Positions 25,063 through 32,549 of a stretch of DNA of 37,841 nt are shown piece by piece. Position 1 is the first letter of the stretch. Every line of letters begins with the position of its first letter. A program made the translations under genes and the position numbers. Source of the DNA: Pseudomonadota bacterium (GTDB lineage: Bacteria > Pseudomonadota > Alphaproteobacteria > Caulobacterales > Caulobacteraceae); assembly GCA_963205025.1 (NCBI GenBank), contig CAUJHO010000057.1, positions 1 through 37,841 on the forward strand, read 5' to 3'. The notes under the pieces were generated by a model. That model had not been told where the DNA came from and searched no databases. It saw only the letters and a list, made by a program, of their open reading frames with translations.

Positions 25063-25988
25063 TCCGTGCCGTTCCCGAATTGAGCCTGGCAGAGTTCAAC
25101 ACGGGGTCCCCCCAGGCCCGCGCCGCCTTTTCTGCGGAACTCATGCGCGGCCTCCAGGACTATGGATTCGTGGTCCTGCGCGACCATGGCGTCCCGATTT
25201 CCTTGCTGGACGAAGCCTATGCCGCGACCGAGGCGGTGTTTGCCCTGCCAGAGGCGACCAAGCGAGCCTATGCCCGCGGGATGCGCGGCTACACCCCGTT
25301 CGGGGTCGAACACGCCAAGGATTCGGGAAAGCCGGACCTCAAGGAGTTCTGGCAGGTCGGTCACTCACCGGCCGCCGCCGGCGCCGGCGCGGACGTCTTT
25401 GAGGACAATGTCTGGCCGGTCGAGGTTCCTCAGTTCCAGAATACGATCAGCGAGTTGTTCGATCGTTTGAACGACACCGGCATGGTCGTGCTCCAGGCGC
25501 TTGCGCCCGAACTGGGACTGACGACCCACTGGTTTGACGACAAGGTGCGCTGGGGGACCTCGTTGCTCAGGATCCTGCACTATCCGCCGGTGGCCCCCGA
25601 CACGCCCGAAGGGGCCGTACGGTCGGCGGCGCACGAGGACATCAACTTCCTGACCGTGATGCCTGCGGCGCGTGGGGCAGGCCTGGAGTTGCTCGACCGG
25701 GACGGGTCCTGGCTGCCGATTCAGGCCGATCCGTCGACCCTGATCGTCGACAGCGGAGACATGATGGCGCGCCTGACCAATGGCGTCGTCCCGGCCACGA
25801 CCCATCGCGTGGTCAATCCCAAGGGGCCCAACGTGAGCCGCTATTCGATGCCCTTCTTCATGCATCCGACCCTGGCGACGTTGCTGGATGTTCTGCCGTC
25901 GTGCCGGAGCCATGCGCCGGTGCCGCCGCCGATCACGGCCGGGGCGTTGCTGGACGAGCGGCTGCGGGCCATCGGTCTGAGGAAATAG
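25059..25988 (+). CDS. 2-oxoglutarate/Fe(II) oxygenase, isopenicillin-N-synthase-like
   Basis: 309 aa of the IPNS-like dioxygenase superfamily: DIOX_N-like N-terminus (DYGFVVLRDHGVPISLLDEAYAATEAVFALP) and a C-terminal jelly roll. The iron triad is H192, D194 (AAHEDINFLTV) and H249 (TTHRVVNP), and the 2OG-anchoring RxS is R261/S263 (SRYSMPFFMHP). All are intact, so it should be active, needing Fe(II), O2 and 2-oxoglutarate. Such proteins are common in alphaproteobacteria and substrates are mostly unknown. The coupling to ribokinase suggests a sugar- or nucleoside-related substrate, as inference; antibiotic synthesis is not suggested by anything nearby. Confidence 0.9.
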   Translation: MIRAVPELSLAEFNTGSPQARAAFSAELMRGLQDYGFVVLRDHGVPISLLDEAYAATEAVFALPEATKRAYARGMRGYTPFGVEHAKDSGKPDLKEFWQVGHSPAAAGAGADVFEDNVWPVEVPQFQNTISELFDRLNDTGMVVLQALAPELGLTTHWFDDKVRWGTSLLRILHYPPVAPDTPEGAVRSAAHEDINFLTVMPAARGAGLELLDRDGSWLPIQADPSTLIVDSGDMMARLTNGVVPATTHRVVNPKGPNVSRYSMPFFMHPTLATLLDVLPSCRSHAPVPPPITAGALLDERLRAIGLRK

Positions 25989-25998
25989 CGGGCCGGAC

Positions 25999-27276
25999 TT
26001 GAGCTATGCGGATCTGACCTGGGAGGACCCCAATCCGGTCAAGCGCTGGCTGCAACGGCGGCGCGTGGCCGATGCCCTTGCGCAGGTCCCCGCCGCCGAG
26101 ACGGTGTCGCTGTTCGTCGACTATGGCGGCGGCGACGGATTTCTGGCGGTCCAGGCCCTGGAGCGCTGGCCCGAGGCGGAGGCGGTGGTTTTCGAACCCT
26201 ATGGAGACCTGGCCGAGGCCGCGCGCCGACGCCTGGGACCCTGGACGCAGGCTCGGGTCGTCGAGCACCAGCGGGACCTGCCGGCAGGCGCGGATGTCGT
26301 CTTCTGCACCGAGGTCTTCGAGCACCTGCCCGGGGCCGAAACCGAGCGCGCGATCTGGGAAATAGATCGCGTGCTCAAGGTCGGTGGCCGGCTGGTCGTG
26401 GGCGTGCCGGTCGAAATCGGCCTGCCGGCCCTGCTCAAGGGTCTGTTCCGGCAGGCGCGCCGCCCCCAGGCCTACGACGGCGACTGGTCCCGGATCTGGA
26501 AGGCGGCGCTCGGACACCCCGCGACCGATCGCCCGCTTGAGCAGATGGGCGAGCATCTGCGCTATCATTCTTTTCACCTGGGGTTTGACCATCGCCCGCT
26601 GCGGAGGCGGCTTGAGGCCCGGCTCGGCCCTTGCCGCCTCTCGGGCAGCCCGCTGGCCGCCCTGCCGGTCTCGCTGAGCAGCGAGGCCTATATGACCCTG
26701 ATCAAGCCGGAGACGCCGCCCATGGCGCACATCGCAAGAGACGCCCGCCCTGCCGACAAGGCCGAACGCTATCGCGAGGTGGCCGAAGAGATCCAGGCCG
26801 TCCTGGCCGGAGAGACGAACCGGACGGCCCGCATGGCGACGGTGGCGTCCATGCTGGCGGATGCGTTCCCGAGCTTTATCTGGACGGGCTTCTACCAGGT
26901 GGTTGAGGGCGGGACCGAGGAACTGGTCGTCGGTCCCTATCAGGGCAAGCTCGGGTGTCTGCGGATTCCCTTCGGCCGAGGGGTCTGCGGCACCGCCGCC
27001 CAGGCACGCCAGACCCAGGTGATCGAAGACGTCCATGCATTTGACGGGCACATCGCCTGTGACAGCCGCTCGCGGTCTGAAATTGTCGTGCCGGTCTTCG
27101 ACCCCGATCAACGGCTGATCGCGGTGCTGGACATCGATTCGGCGGACTACGGCACCTTCGACGCGGTGGATGCCGAGGCGCTGGAGCATCTGATCCGGAC
27201 GCTGTTCGCGACCGCTGACGAGGCAAGGGCCGACAGGGCCGGGGCGGCAAAATCCGCCGAGGGTGGACGATTCTGA
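25999..27276 (+). CDS. Class I methyltransferase fused to free-methionine-(R)-sulfoxide reductase
   Basis: 425 aa, two domains in one frame. Residues about 1-225 are a SAM-dependent methyltransferase: motif I LFVDYGGGDGFLAVQAL, an acidic loop VVFEPYG, VVFCTEVFEHLPG and the post-motif IDRVLKVGGRLVVGVP. Residues about 245-405 are a GAF-fold fRMsr (MsrC/YebR type), with the three redox cysteines C320, C330 and C354 in LGCLRIPFGRGVCGTAA and HIACDSRSRSEIVVPV; these reduce free Met-R-sulfoxide with thioredoxin. The only in-frame start near the oxygenase stop is the TTG at 25999, with a weak ribosome site. An internal ATG at 26722 has a good site of its own. Last gene of the kdsA run. Confidence 0.85.
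   Translation: MSYADLTWEDPNPVKRWLQRRRVADALAQVPAAETVSLFVDYGGGDGFLAVQALERWPEAEAVVFEPYGDLAEAARRRLGPWTQARVVEHQRDLPAGADVVFCTEVFEHLPGAETERAIWEIDRVLKVGGRLVVGVPVEIGLPALLKGLFRQARRPQAYDGDWSRIWKAALGHPATDRPLEQMGEHLRYHSFHLGFDHRPLRRRLEARLGPCRLSGSPLAALPVSLSSEAYMTLIKPETPPMAHIARDARPADKAERYREVAEEIQAVLAGETNRTARMATVASMLADAFPSFIWTGFYQVVEGGTEELVVGPYQGKLGCLRIPFGRGVCGTAAQARQTQVIEDVHAFDGHIACDSRSRSEIVVPVFDPDQRLIAVLDIDSADYGTFDAVDAEALEHLIRTLFATADEARADRAGAAKSAEGGRF
26709..26724 (+). promoter_or_regulatory. Internal ribosome-binding site and in-frame ATG for the fRMsr domain
   Basis: GGAGA at 26709-26713 lies eight nt before the ATG at 26722, which is in frame with the fusion (Met242, MAHIARDARPADKAERYREV) and falls at the start of the reductase domain. 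This spacing is better than at the TTG used for the full-length product, so a free-standing reductase of about 184 aa could be made from the same message. Inferred from spacing only. Confidence 0.5.
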
Positions 27277-27280
27277 TCTC

Positions 27281-27295
27281 CTAACAGCGCCTTAA
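27281..27295. promoter_or_regulatory. Weak candidate CtrA box upstream of fliK
   Basis: CTAA-N7-TTAA matches TTAA-N7-TTAA with one mismatch. It begins 5 nt after the stop of the methyltransferase-reductase gene, 37 bp before the sigma-54 element, and has a GATTC (GANTC) site at 27269-27273 beside it. Hook genes are normally sigma-54 rather than CtrA targets, so this could be chance. Confidence 0.25.
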
Positions 27296-27331
27296 TATCA
27301 ATAAAAACAGAAGGATAATATCAGAACGCGC

Positions 27332-27347
27332 TGGCCCATGCCTTGCT
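27332..27347 (+). promoter_or_regulatory. Sigma-54 (-24/-12) promoter of the fliK-flgD-flgE operon
   Basis: TGGCCCATGCCTTGCT matches the RpoN consensus TGGCACR-N4-TTGCW at every defined position but one (A to C in the -24 element). A transcript would start near 27357, about 65 nt before the fliK ATG. In Caulobacter, hook-class flagellar genes are transcribed by sigma-54 with the activator FlbD, so location and sequence agree. I did not identify the FlbD enhancer. Confidence 0.85.
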
Positions 27348-27421
27348 TGGCACGGTCCGAATAACCCTTGCGCCGAACGCGCTGTCCCAAATGGTCCGAC
27401 TGCGGGCCGTCACGCGCGTTC

Positions 27422-28795
27422 ATGTCACTCTCAGAGATTCTCAGCCTCGCGGTGCCAACCGCCCCGACCCCTTCGGCGACCGAGCGTCCCGATGCAGAGC
27501 TGTTCGGCGGGCTGATGCAGGACCTGGCCGTGCCGGCCAACCGGGGTCGGTTGGGCGTCGGCCGTTGGCTCCGTTCGGAATCGGAAACAACGACAACGCG
27601 CCTGGACGAGTCTGACCCGAGAATCCTGCCGGGGACCGTCGTGCCCTGGATCGAGCGTCCGCTGATCAACCCGGGTCCGAGTGCCGAGGCCAAGCCGTCC
27701 GCACCGCTGATCAATCCGGGTCCGAATACCGACATCAAGCCTGTTGGTCCGCAGATCAATCCGGGGCTGAATGCCGAGGCCAAGCCGGTTGGACCCCTGA
27801 TCAATCCGGGCGTCGAGGGACAGACCAAGGCGGACCAGCCGCTGGTTCTCGGGGCAGCGTCGGACCAGGCCGCACAACTGTCGCCTGCCGATGCGACCGA
27901 TGCCTCGGGCGGGGTGGCCCGGCCCTCGACCGGTGCGCTTCAGGCGGCCCTGGCCGCGCTGTCCACCAATGGACAGTCTCAGTCGGTGACCTCGCTGGCG
28001 CAGGCGGCCCAGCAGTCCGTTGCCCGTGCCCCCCAAGAGGGCGCTCTACGCGATGTCCCGGCCCCGGAGGTCCCGGCCCCTGAGCTGGACCTGGCCCAGG
28101 CACCGATGACGCCGGCGACGGGCTCGGCGACCGCTGGCGCGGGAACGGCCGGCGCACCGGCATCGACCATGAACGGGGCCGGCCAGGCGGAAATCGCCGC
28201 CCAGGATCAGGCGGCCGCGTCGTCGACCCCGGAAGCCGTCGATCTGGCCCCCGCCGATGAGATGGCGACCGACCTGCAGCGGGTCGAGGCCGAGATTCCC
28301 GCTGACCAGACTGTCACGGCCGGCACGGCTCAGCCGGGCGTGGCGCGCGCCGATGCGGCGAGCCTGGCAGGGCGTCTGTCGTTCGATAGCCTGGCCCAGG
28401 TCTCGGCCCAGATCATTCGCCGCCTGGAACAGCGCACGACCCGCTTCGACATGGAGCTGAATCCGGTCGAGCTGGGGCGTGTGGACGTTCGTCTCGACAT
28501 CGACGCTGAGGGCCGTTTGGCGGCCCGGCTGGCCTTCGACAATCCGGCGGCGGCCCTGGAACTGCGGGGTCGGGTCGATGACCTGCGCCGCGAACTCCAG
28601 CAGGCCGGGTTCCAGCTGGCCGACGATGCCTTCTCCTTCACCGATCGGGGCGGTTCCGATCGCGGCGGAGAGTTCGAATCCGAGGCCGCACGACGTGCCC
28701 ATGCCCGTTCAACCGCCGCCGCCGAACAGGCCGATGCCGCCTCCCAGCCGGTCCTGCGAACCCTGACCCGCCTGGGTCTGGATGTGAGGGTCTGA
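27422..28795 (+). CDS. fliK: Flagellar hook-length control protein FliK
   Basis: Secreted molecular ruler that sets hook length and switches the export gate to filament substrates. 457 aa from the ATG at 27422 (MSLSEILSLAVPTAP), chosen as the first ATG downstream of the sigma-54 promoter; the frame is open 54 nt upstream. The long Ala/Pro/Gln-rich N-terminal part contains four tandem 15-residue repeats (residues 80-139). The conserved C-terminal Flg_hook domain runs about residues 321-405, with FDMELNPVELGRVDVRLDIDAEGRLAARLAF. The stop is two nt before the flgD ATG. Sequence outside the C-terminal domain is expected to vary widely. Confidence 0.92.
   Translation: MSLSEILSLAVPTAPTPSATERPDAELFGGLMQDLAVPANRGRLGVGRWLRSESETTTTRLDESDPRILPGTVVPWIERPLINPGPSAEAKPSAPLINPGPNTDIKPVGPQINPGLNAEAKPVGPLINPGVEGQTKADQPLVLGAASDQAAQLSPADATDASGGVARPSTGALQAALAALSTNGQSQSVTSLAQAAQQSVARAPQEGALRDVPAPEVPAPELDLAQAPMTPATGSATAGAGTAGAPASTMNGAGQAEIAAQDQAAASSTPEAVDLAPADEMATDLQRVEAEIPADQTVTAGTAQPGVARADAASLAGRLSFDSLAQVSAQIIRRLEQRTTRFDMELNPVELGRVDVRLDIDAEGRLAARLAFDNPAAALELRGRVDDLRRELQQAGFQLADDAFSFTDRGGSDRGGEFESEAARRAHARSTAAAEQADAASQPVLRTLTRLGLDVRV
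27659..27838 (+). repeat. Four tandem 45-bp (15-aa) repeats inside fliK
   Basis: Four consecutive 15-residue units begin at 27659, 27704, 27749 and 27794. They share the pattern P(L/Q)INPG-x3-(E/D/Q)-x-KP. The second and third are most alike and the fourth is decayed after INPG. They sit in the disordered ruler part of FliK, where change in copy number alters length without breaking function. Confidence 0.85.
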
Positions 28796-28797
28796 CG

Positions 28798-29592
28798 ATG
28801 CCGATCGACGCCATCAATTCGGCAGCGGCCTCCAGTGCGACCGCCTCGGGGCGGGCCAATCTGGTCTCCAATTTCGAGACCTTCCTGCAGCTGCTGACGA
28901 CCCAGCTGAAGAACCAGGACCCGCTGTCGCCGCTCGATTCCAACGACTTTACCGCCCAGCTGACCCAGATGGCCGGGGTCGAGCAGCAGCTGCTGACCAA
29001 TGACCTGCTGCAGGCGCTGGTGAACCAGGGCACCACCGGCCTGGATGGCGCGGTCAGCTATATCGGCAAATTCGTCACCGCTGCCGGGTCGGCGACCCAG
29101 CTCGAGGAGGGTTCGGCCACCTGGAGCTACGAACTGGCGAGTGACGCCGCCGACGTCCAGCTCGAGATCCTGGATTCGAGCGGCGCTGTCGTGTGGTCCG
29201 GCGAGGGGCCGGCCAACGACACCGGCATCCATGACTTTACCTGGGACGGTCGCACCAACAGCGGGGCCCAGCTGGCGGACGGCGGCGTCTATACCCTGCG
29301 TGTCTCGGCCACGACGGCCGGGGGCCAGGATGTGCAGAGCCAGGTCCTGATTCGCGGCCTCGTCTCGGGTGTCGAGATGTACAACGGCCAGCCCTATGTG
29401 ACGGTCGGCGGTTCCATCATTCCGATGAGCCAGATCATCAGCGTCAATGCGGCGGCTCCGGTCACCGAGGACGCCGACGACAGTGGCCAGGGCGTGATCG
29501 CCTCGGCGGTCGATCTGGCCAAGGACCTTCTCAATCCGGTGGACGAGATCGCGGCCCTGGCCGGCGCGCTCAATCCGCTTCGACTACTTTGA
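28798..29592 (+). CDS. flgD: Flagellar hook assembly (capping) protein FlgD
   Basis: Cap that sits at the tip of the growing hook and inserts FlgE subunits, then is discarded. 264 aa. The conserved N-terminal block NFETFLQLLTTQLKNQDPLSPLDSNDFTAQLTQMAGVEQQL is diagnostic. The C-terminal part holds a FlgD Ig-like/Tudor core with FTWDGRTNSGAQLADGGVYTLRVSA. It starts two nt after the fliK stop and 19 nt separate it from flgE, so all three are one operon under the sigma-54 promoter. Confidence 0.96.
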   Translation: MPIDAINSAAASSATASGRANLVSNFETFLQLLTTQLKNQDPLSPLDSNDFTAQLTQMAGVEQQLLTNDLLQALVNQGTTGLDGAVSYIGKFVTAAGSATQLEEGSATWSYELASDAADVQLEILDSSGAVVWSGEGPANDTGIHDFTWDGRTNSGAQLADGGVYTLRVSATTAGGQDVQSQVLIRGLVSGVEMYNGQPYVTVGGSIIPMSQIISVNAAAPVTEDADDSGQGVIASAVDLAKDLLNPVDEIAALAGALNPLRLL

Positions 29593-29611
29593 ATTCTAGG
29601 GGAGTAAAAAG

Positions 29612-31033
29612 ATGAGCATCAACAGTGCCATGCTGGCGGGCGTCTCGGGCCTGAAGGCCAATTCGGCGGCGCTCGCAGCCCTGTCGGACAACATCGCCAA
29701 TGTGAACACCGTCGGCTACAAGCGCAGCCAGGTCGATTTCCAGACGATGGTGACCGGCGGCTCGGCGGGCGGCTACTCTGCCGGCGGTGTTCTGGCGCAT
29801 GCCCGCCACTATGTGACCCAGGAAGGTCTGCTTCAGCGCACCGGCTCGTCCACCGATCTGGGCATTTCCGGCCAGGGCTTCTTCGTGACCACGGAGCAGG
29901 CCGAGGATCTGACGGCGTCGGACTCGCGGTTGTTCACCCGTGCGGGATCTTTCAGCGTCGACACCCTGGGCTATCTGAAGAACAGCGCCGGCCTGTTTCT
30001 CCAGGGGTGGATCGCCAACACCGAGGGCGAGATCACGGTCGATCCTTCCGATCTGACGCGGCTGAATTCGATCAATGTCGGGGCCGTCGGCGGGGCCGCC
30101 GAACCGACGACGCGCGTGTCGCTGAATGCCAATCTCATGTCCAGTCAAGCGGTGTCTCTGGAGTTTGCCAGCTACGATGCCCTGACCAACTCGATGGCCA
30201 TGTACGACCCGGAGACGGGCACCGGTGTGCGCCCGGACTTCGAGATGCAGATCCCGGTTTCGGACTCCAAGGGCGGCAAGCGGACCCTGGCGATCTCGTT
30301 CCTGAAGACGGACGTTCCGAACCAGTGGCTGGCCGAGATCCGGGCTGTGCCGGCCTCCGACATCGTCACGGGGTCCGGGCTGGCCAACGGTCAGATCAGG
30401 ACCGGCCTGGTCGCCTTCACCCAGGACGGCCGGCTCGACGTCGATGCCATGCAGGCGCTGGGGGCCCAGGCCCTGTTCCCCGATCCTGAGAATGCGAGCC
30501 TGACCTTCGGAGCTTCGGACGATGCCGCGCCGGGTGCGGGATTGGTCAACTGGGCCCCGGGTCTGGGGGTCGATGAGCAGCAGGTCAGCTTCGACCTGGA
30601 CACGGCCGCCGGTGGCCTGACCCAGTATGACAGCCAGTCGGTCGTCCAGGCGGTTATCACCAACGGCACCGCCTTCGGCAATCTCACCAATATCGAGATC
30701 AACGAAGAGGGCTATGTGACGGCCATCTTCGACAATGGCGTCACGCGCCGGATTGCCCAGGTCGCCATCGCCACTTTCCCCAGCCCCGACAATCTGATCG
30801 CGGTCAACGGCAACGCCTTCCGCGTCAGCCAGGGCTCCGGCACCTACAATCTGAAGGCCCCCGGAACCGGCGGAGCGGGAATGATCGCGCCCAACCAGCT
30901 CGAAGCCTCGACCGTGGATCTGTCGGCAGAGTTCACCGGCCTGATCACGACCCAGCGGGCCTATTCCGCCTCGTCCAAGATCATCACGACGGCTGATGAA
31001 ATGCTGGAAGAGCTCATCCGCGTGAAGCGTTGA
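29612..31033 (+). CDS. flgE: Flagellar hook protein FlgE
   Basis: Structural subunit of the flagellar hook. 473 aa. A strong ribosome site (GGGGAG) precedes the ATG. The N-terminal flagellar rod/hook motif ALSDNIANVNTVGYKRSQVDFQTMV and the C-terminal heptad region EFTGLITTQRAYSASSKIITTADEMLEELIRVKR form the D0 coiled coil. The central part is the surface-exposed hook domain, with SDLGISGQGFFVTT and FTRAGSFSVDTLGYLKN typical of the FlgE/FlgF/FlgG group. Its length and position next to flgD and fliK identify it as the hook rather than a rod protein. Last gene of the hook operon; sciP follows with its own promoter. Confidence 0.96.
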   Translation: MSINSAMLAGVSGLKANSAALAALSDNIANVNTVGYKRSQVDFQTMVTGGSAGGYSAGGVLAHARHYVTQEGLLQRTGSSTDLGISGQGFFVTTEQAEDLTASDSRLFTRAGSFSVDTLGYLKNSAGLFLQGWIANTEGEITVDPSDLTRLNSINVGAVGGAAEPTTRVSLNANLMSSQAVSLEFASYDALTNSMAMYDPETGTGVRPDFEMQIPVSDSKGGKRTLAISFLKTDVPNQWLAEIRAVPASDIVTGSGLANGQIRTGLVAFTQDGRLDVDAMQALGAQALFPDPENASLTFGASDDAAPGAGLVNWAPGLGVDEQQVSFDLDTAAGGLTQYDSQSVVQAVITNGTAFGNLTNIEINEEGYVTAIFDNGVTRRIAQVAIATFPSPDNLIAVNGNAFRVSQGSGTYNLKAPGTGGAGMIAPNQLEASTVDLSAEFTGLITTQRAYSASSKIITTADEMLEELIRVKR

Positions 31034-31108
31034 TGAGTAACGCCTGAATAACGCTGCTGAAGACCGATTTAACAAGGCCTGACCAAAAGATGAACAATCG
31101 CTCCGCTC

Positions 31109-31149
31109 GATTCAGGACCCGTTCACCAAGGCGCTTAAACGGGTGTTAT
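31109..31149 (+). promoter_or_regulatory. sciP promoter region: CtrA-like box with adjacent GANTC site
   Basis: TTAA-N7-TTAT at 31135-31149 matches the CtrA box TTAA-N7-TTAA at seven of eight positions and lies 54 bp upstream of the sciP ATG. A further half-site, TTAAC, occurs at 31069. GATTC at 31109-31113 is a CcrM methylation site 22 bp before the box. In Caulobacter sciP is activated by CtrA, and SciP then blocks CtrA-driven transcription, so the box would close a feedback loop. Assignment rests on motif, position and that knowledge. Confidence 0.65.
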
Positions 31150-31202
31150 GAGCCTCTGGGTATTCTCTCATCAGTGATGGTGGTGCGAGAGGCGAAAAGC
31201 CC

Positions 31203-31484
31203 ATGCTTCAAGAACAGCGTATTAACGGCAAAGGCGAACGTTACGTCATCGGCCCGACGGGGGTCGCATTGACCCTGGACGATCTGCCCCCGCCCGAAAC
31301 CGAACGCTGGGTGATCCGGCGCAAGGCTGAAGTCGTTTCCGCCGTGCGCGGCGGCCTCCTGTCGCTTGAGGAGGCCTGTGCCCGCTACCGCCTGACCACC
31401 GAGGAGTTCCTCGGCTGGCAGCACTCCATCGACAGGTGGGGGATGCAGGGCCTTCGCACCACGCGGATCCAGCAGTACCGCTGA
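31203..31484 (+). CDS. sciP: CtrA inhibitor SciP (DUF1153)
   Basis: Small cell-cycle regulator that restrains CtrA-activated transcription, so that CtrA target genes are switched off at the right stage. 93 aa, the usual size for the family. The DUF1153 sequence is clear: YVIGPTGVALTLDDLPPPETERWVIRRKAEVVSAVRGGLLSLEEACARYRLTTEEFLGWQ, including a helix-turn-helix (LSLEEACARYRLTTEEF). The position after flgE matches Caulobacter. GAGAGG is ten nt before the ATG. A bidirectional terminator follows at 31507. Confidence 0.95.
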   Translation: MLQEQRINGKGERYVIGPTGVALTLDDLPPPETERWVIRRKAEVVSAVRGGLLSLEEACARYRLTTEEFLGWQHSIDRWGMQGLRTTRIQQYR

Positions 31485-31506
31485 TCCAGCGATCACCGGA
31501 TTTCAG

Positions 31507-31539
31507 AAACGGCCGTGTCCGCAGGGGCGCGGCCGTTTT
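31507..31539. terminator. Bidirectional terminator between sciP and the ABC transporter genes
   Basis: A perfect 9-bp stem, AAACGGCCG (31507-31515) and CGGCCGTTT (31530-31538), encloses a 14-nt loop and is followed by a further T. The stem's own A/T ends give a short T run on both strands, so it can serve sciP (plus, ends 31484) and the convergent ABC operon (minus, ends 31557). Confidence 0.8.
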
Positions 31540-31556
31540 GCGTTCGGGTCCCGGGA

Positions 31557-32549
31557 TCAGCCGAAGACGCGCGCCTGGGCCGGGTCGATGCCGACGCTCA
31601 TGAGGTCGTCGGGACGATCCACCAGGCGGACCTGAACCGAGGTGCCATCGACCCTCAGGCGGGCTGACCACCCCTGGCCGACAAAGCGACGGTGTGAAAC
31701 CGCAGCCTGCGCGCCCGGACCGGGGATCAGGGCATTAGGGCGCAACATGGCCTGGGCGTCGCCATCGGCGATGCCGGGGGCCGGCAGGGTTCCGAAGGCG
31801 GTGTGGGCGACACCGTCCGCGATGCGCGCCGGGATTACCTCGGCCTCTCCAAGCAGGCGCGCTGCCGCGATGGAAACCGGCTCGCGGTAGCAGTCTTCGG
31901 GGGTTCCCCGTTGCAGGATGCGGCCGGCGCTCATCAGAGCCAGATCATCGGCCATCTGCATGGCCTCCTCGGCATCGTGGGTGACGATCAAGACGGCGGC
32001 ACCGGATTGTCTCAGGGTCGCCAGGGTCGCGGCCCGGACCTCGGCCTGGAGGTGGTGGTCCAGCCCCGAGAAGGGTTCGTCCAGGAGCACGGTGCGCGGG
32101 GCGCGCGCCAGGGCGCGGACCAGGGCCACGCGCTGTTGTTCGCCGCCGGAGAGTTCGCCGGGATAGGCGCGCGCCCGGTCCGCCAGCCGAACCGAGCCCA
32201 GCAGGTCCATGACGCGGGCGCGGCGCTCTGCAGCCGCAAGGTGAGTCAGGCCGAAGCCGACGTTGTCTTCAATCCGCAGGTGCGGGAACAGAGCATAGTC
32301 CTGGAAGACCAGGCCGATGTCGCGGCGCTCCGGCGGCAGGCGGGAGATGTCCTCTCCGGCGGCCAGGATCTGCCCGCCATCGAGCGGCTCCAGGCCTGCG
32401 ATCATCCTGAGCAGGGTCGACTTGCCGCAGCCCGACGGACCGAGCAGGCAGGTGATCCGCCCCGCCTCAAGGGTCAGGCCGACCCCATCGACGGCGGTCT
32501 TGGTACCATAGCGGCGAACGGCGTCGACGACTTCGATGGCTGCGCTCAT
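31557..32549 (-). CDS. fbpC: Iron(III)-type ABC transporter ATP-binding protein
   Basis: 330 aa ATPase of the FbpC/PotA group, the cytoplasmic motor of the importer encoded upstream. Walker A is GPSGCGKST, the signature LSGGEQQRVALVRALARAP, Walker B TVLLDEPFSGLD and the H-loop ILIVTHDAEEAMQMA. After about residue 240 a C-terminal TOBE-like regulatory domain (AMLRPNALIPGPGA...RFVGQGWSARLRVDG) is present, as in iron, thiamine and polyamine ATPases. It overlaps the permease gene by 4 nt. Iron assigned from the binding protein, not from this subunit. Confidence 0.9.
   Translation of the reverse strand: MSAAIEVVDAVRRYGTKTAVDGVGLTLEAGRITCLLGPSGCGKSTLLRMIAGLEPLDGGQILAAGEDISRLPPERRDIGLVFQDYALFPHLRIEDNVGFGLTHLAAAERRARVMDLLGSVRLADRARAYPGELSGGEQQRVALVRALARAPRTVLLDEPFSGLDHHLQAEVRAATLATLRQSGAAVLIVTHDAEEAMQMADDLALMSAGRILQRGTPEDCYREPVSIAAARLLGEAEVIPARIADGVAHTAFGTLPAPGIADGDAQAMLRPNALIPGPGAQAAVSHRRFVGQGWSARLRVDGTSVQVRLVDRPDDLMSVGIDPAQARVFG

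Noticed and set aside
25059..25988. Beta-lactam biosynthesis gene (isopenicillin N synthase)
   Set aside because: Only the superfamily fold and iron/2OG motifs are shared; no ACV synthetase or other antibiotic genes are nearby, and the neighbours are nucleoside salvage genes.
31060..31090. TTAAC-N6-TGAC near 31069 as a second full CtrA box for sciP
   Set aside because: Two mismatches in the second half-site; kept only as a half-site beside the better box at 31135.
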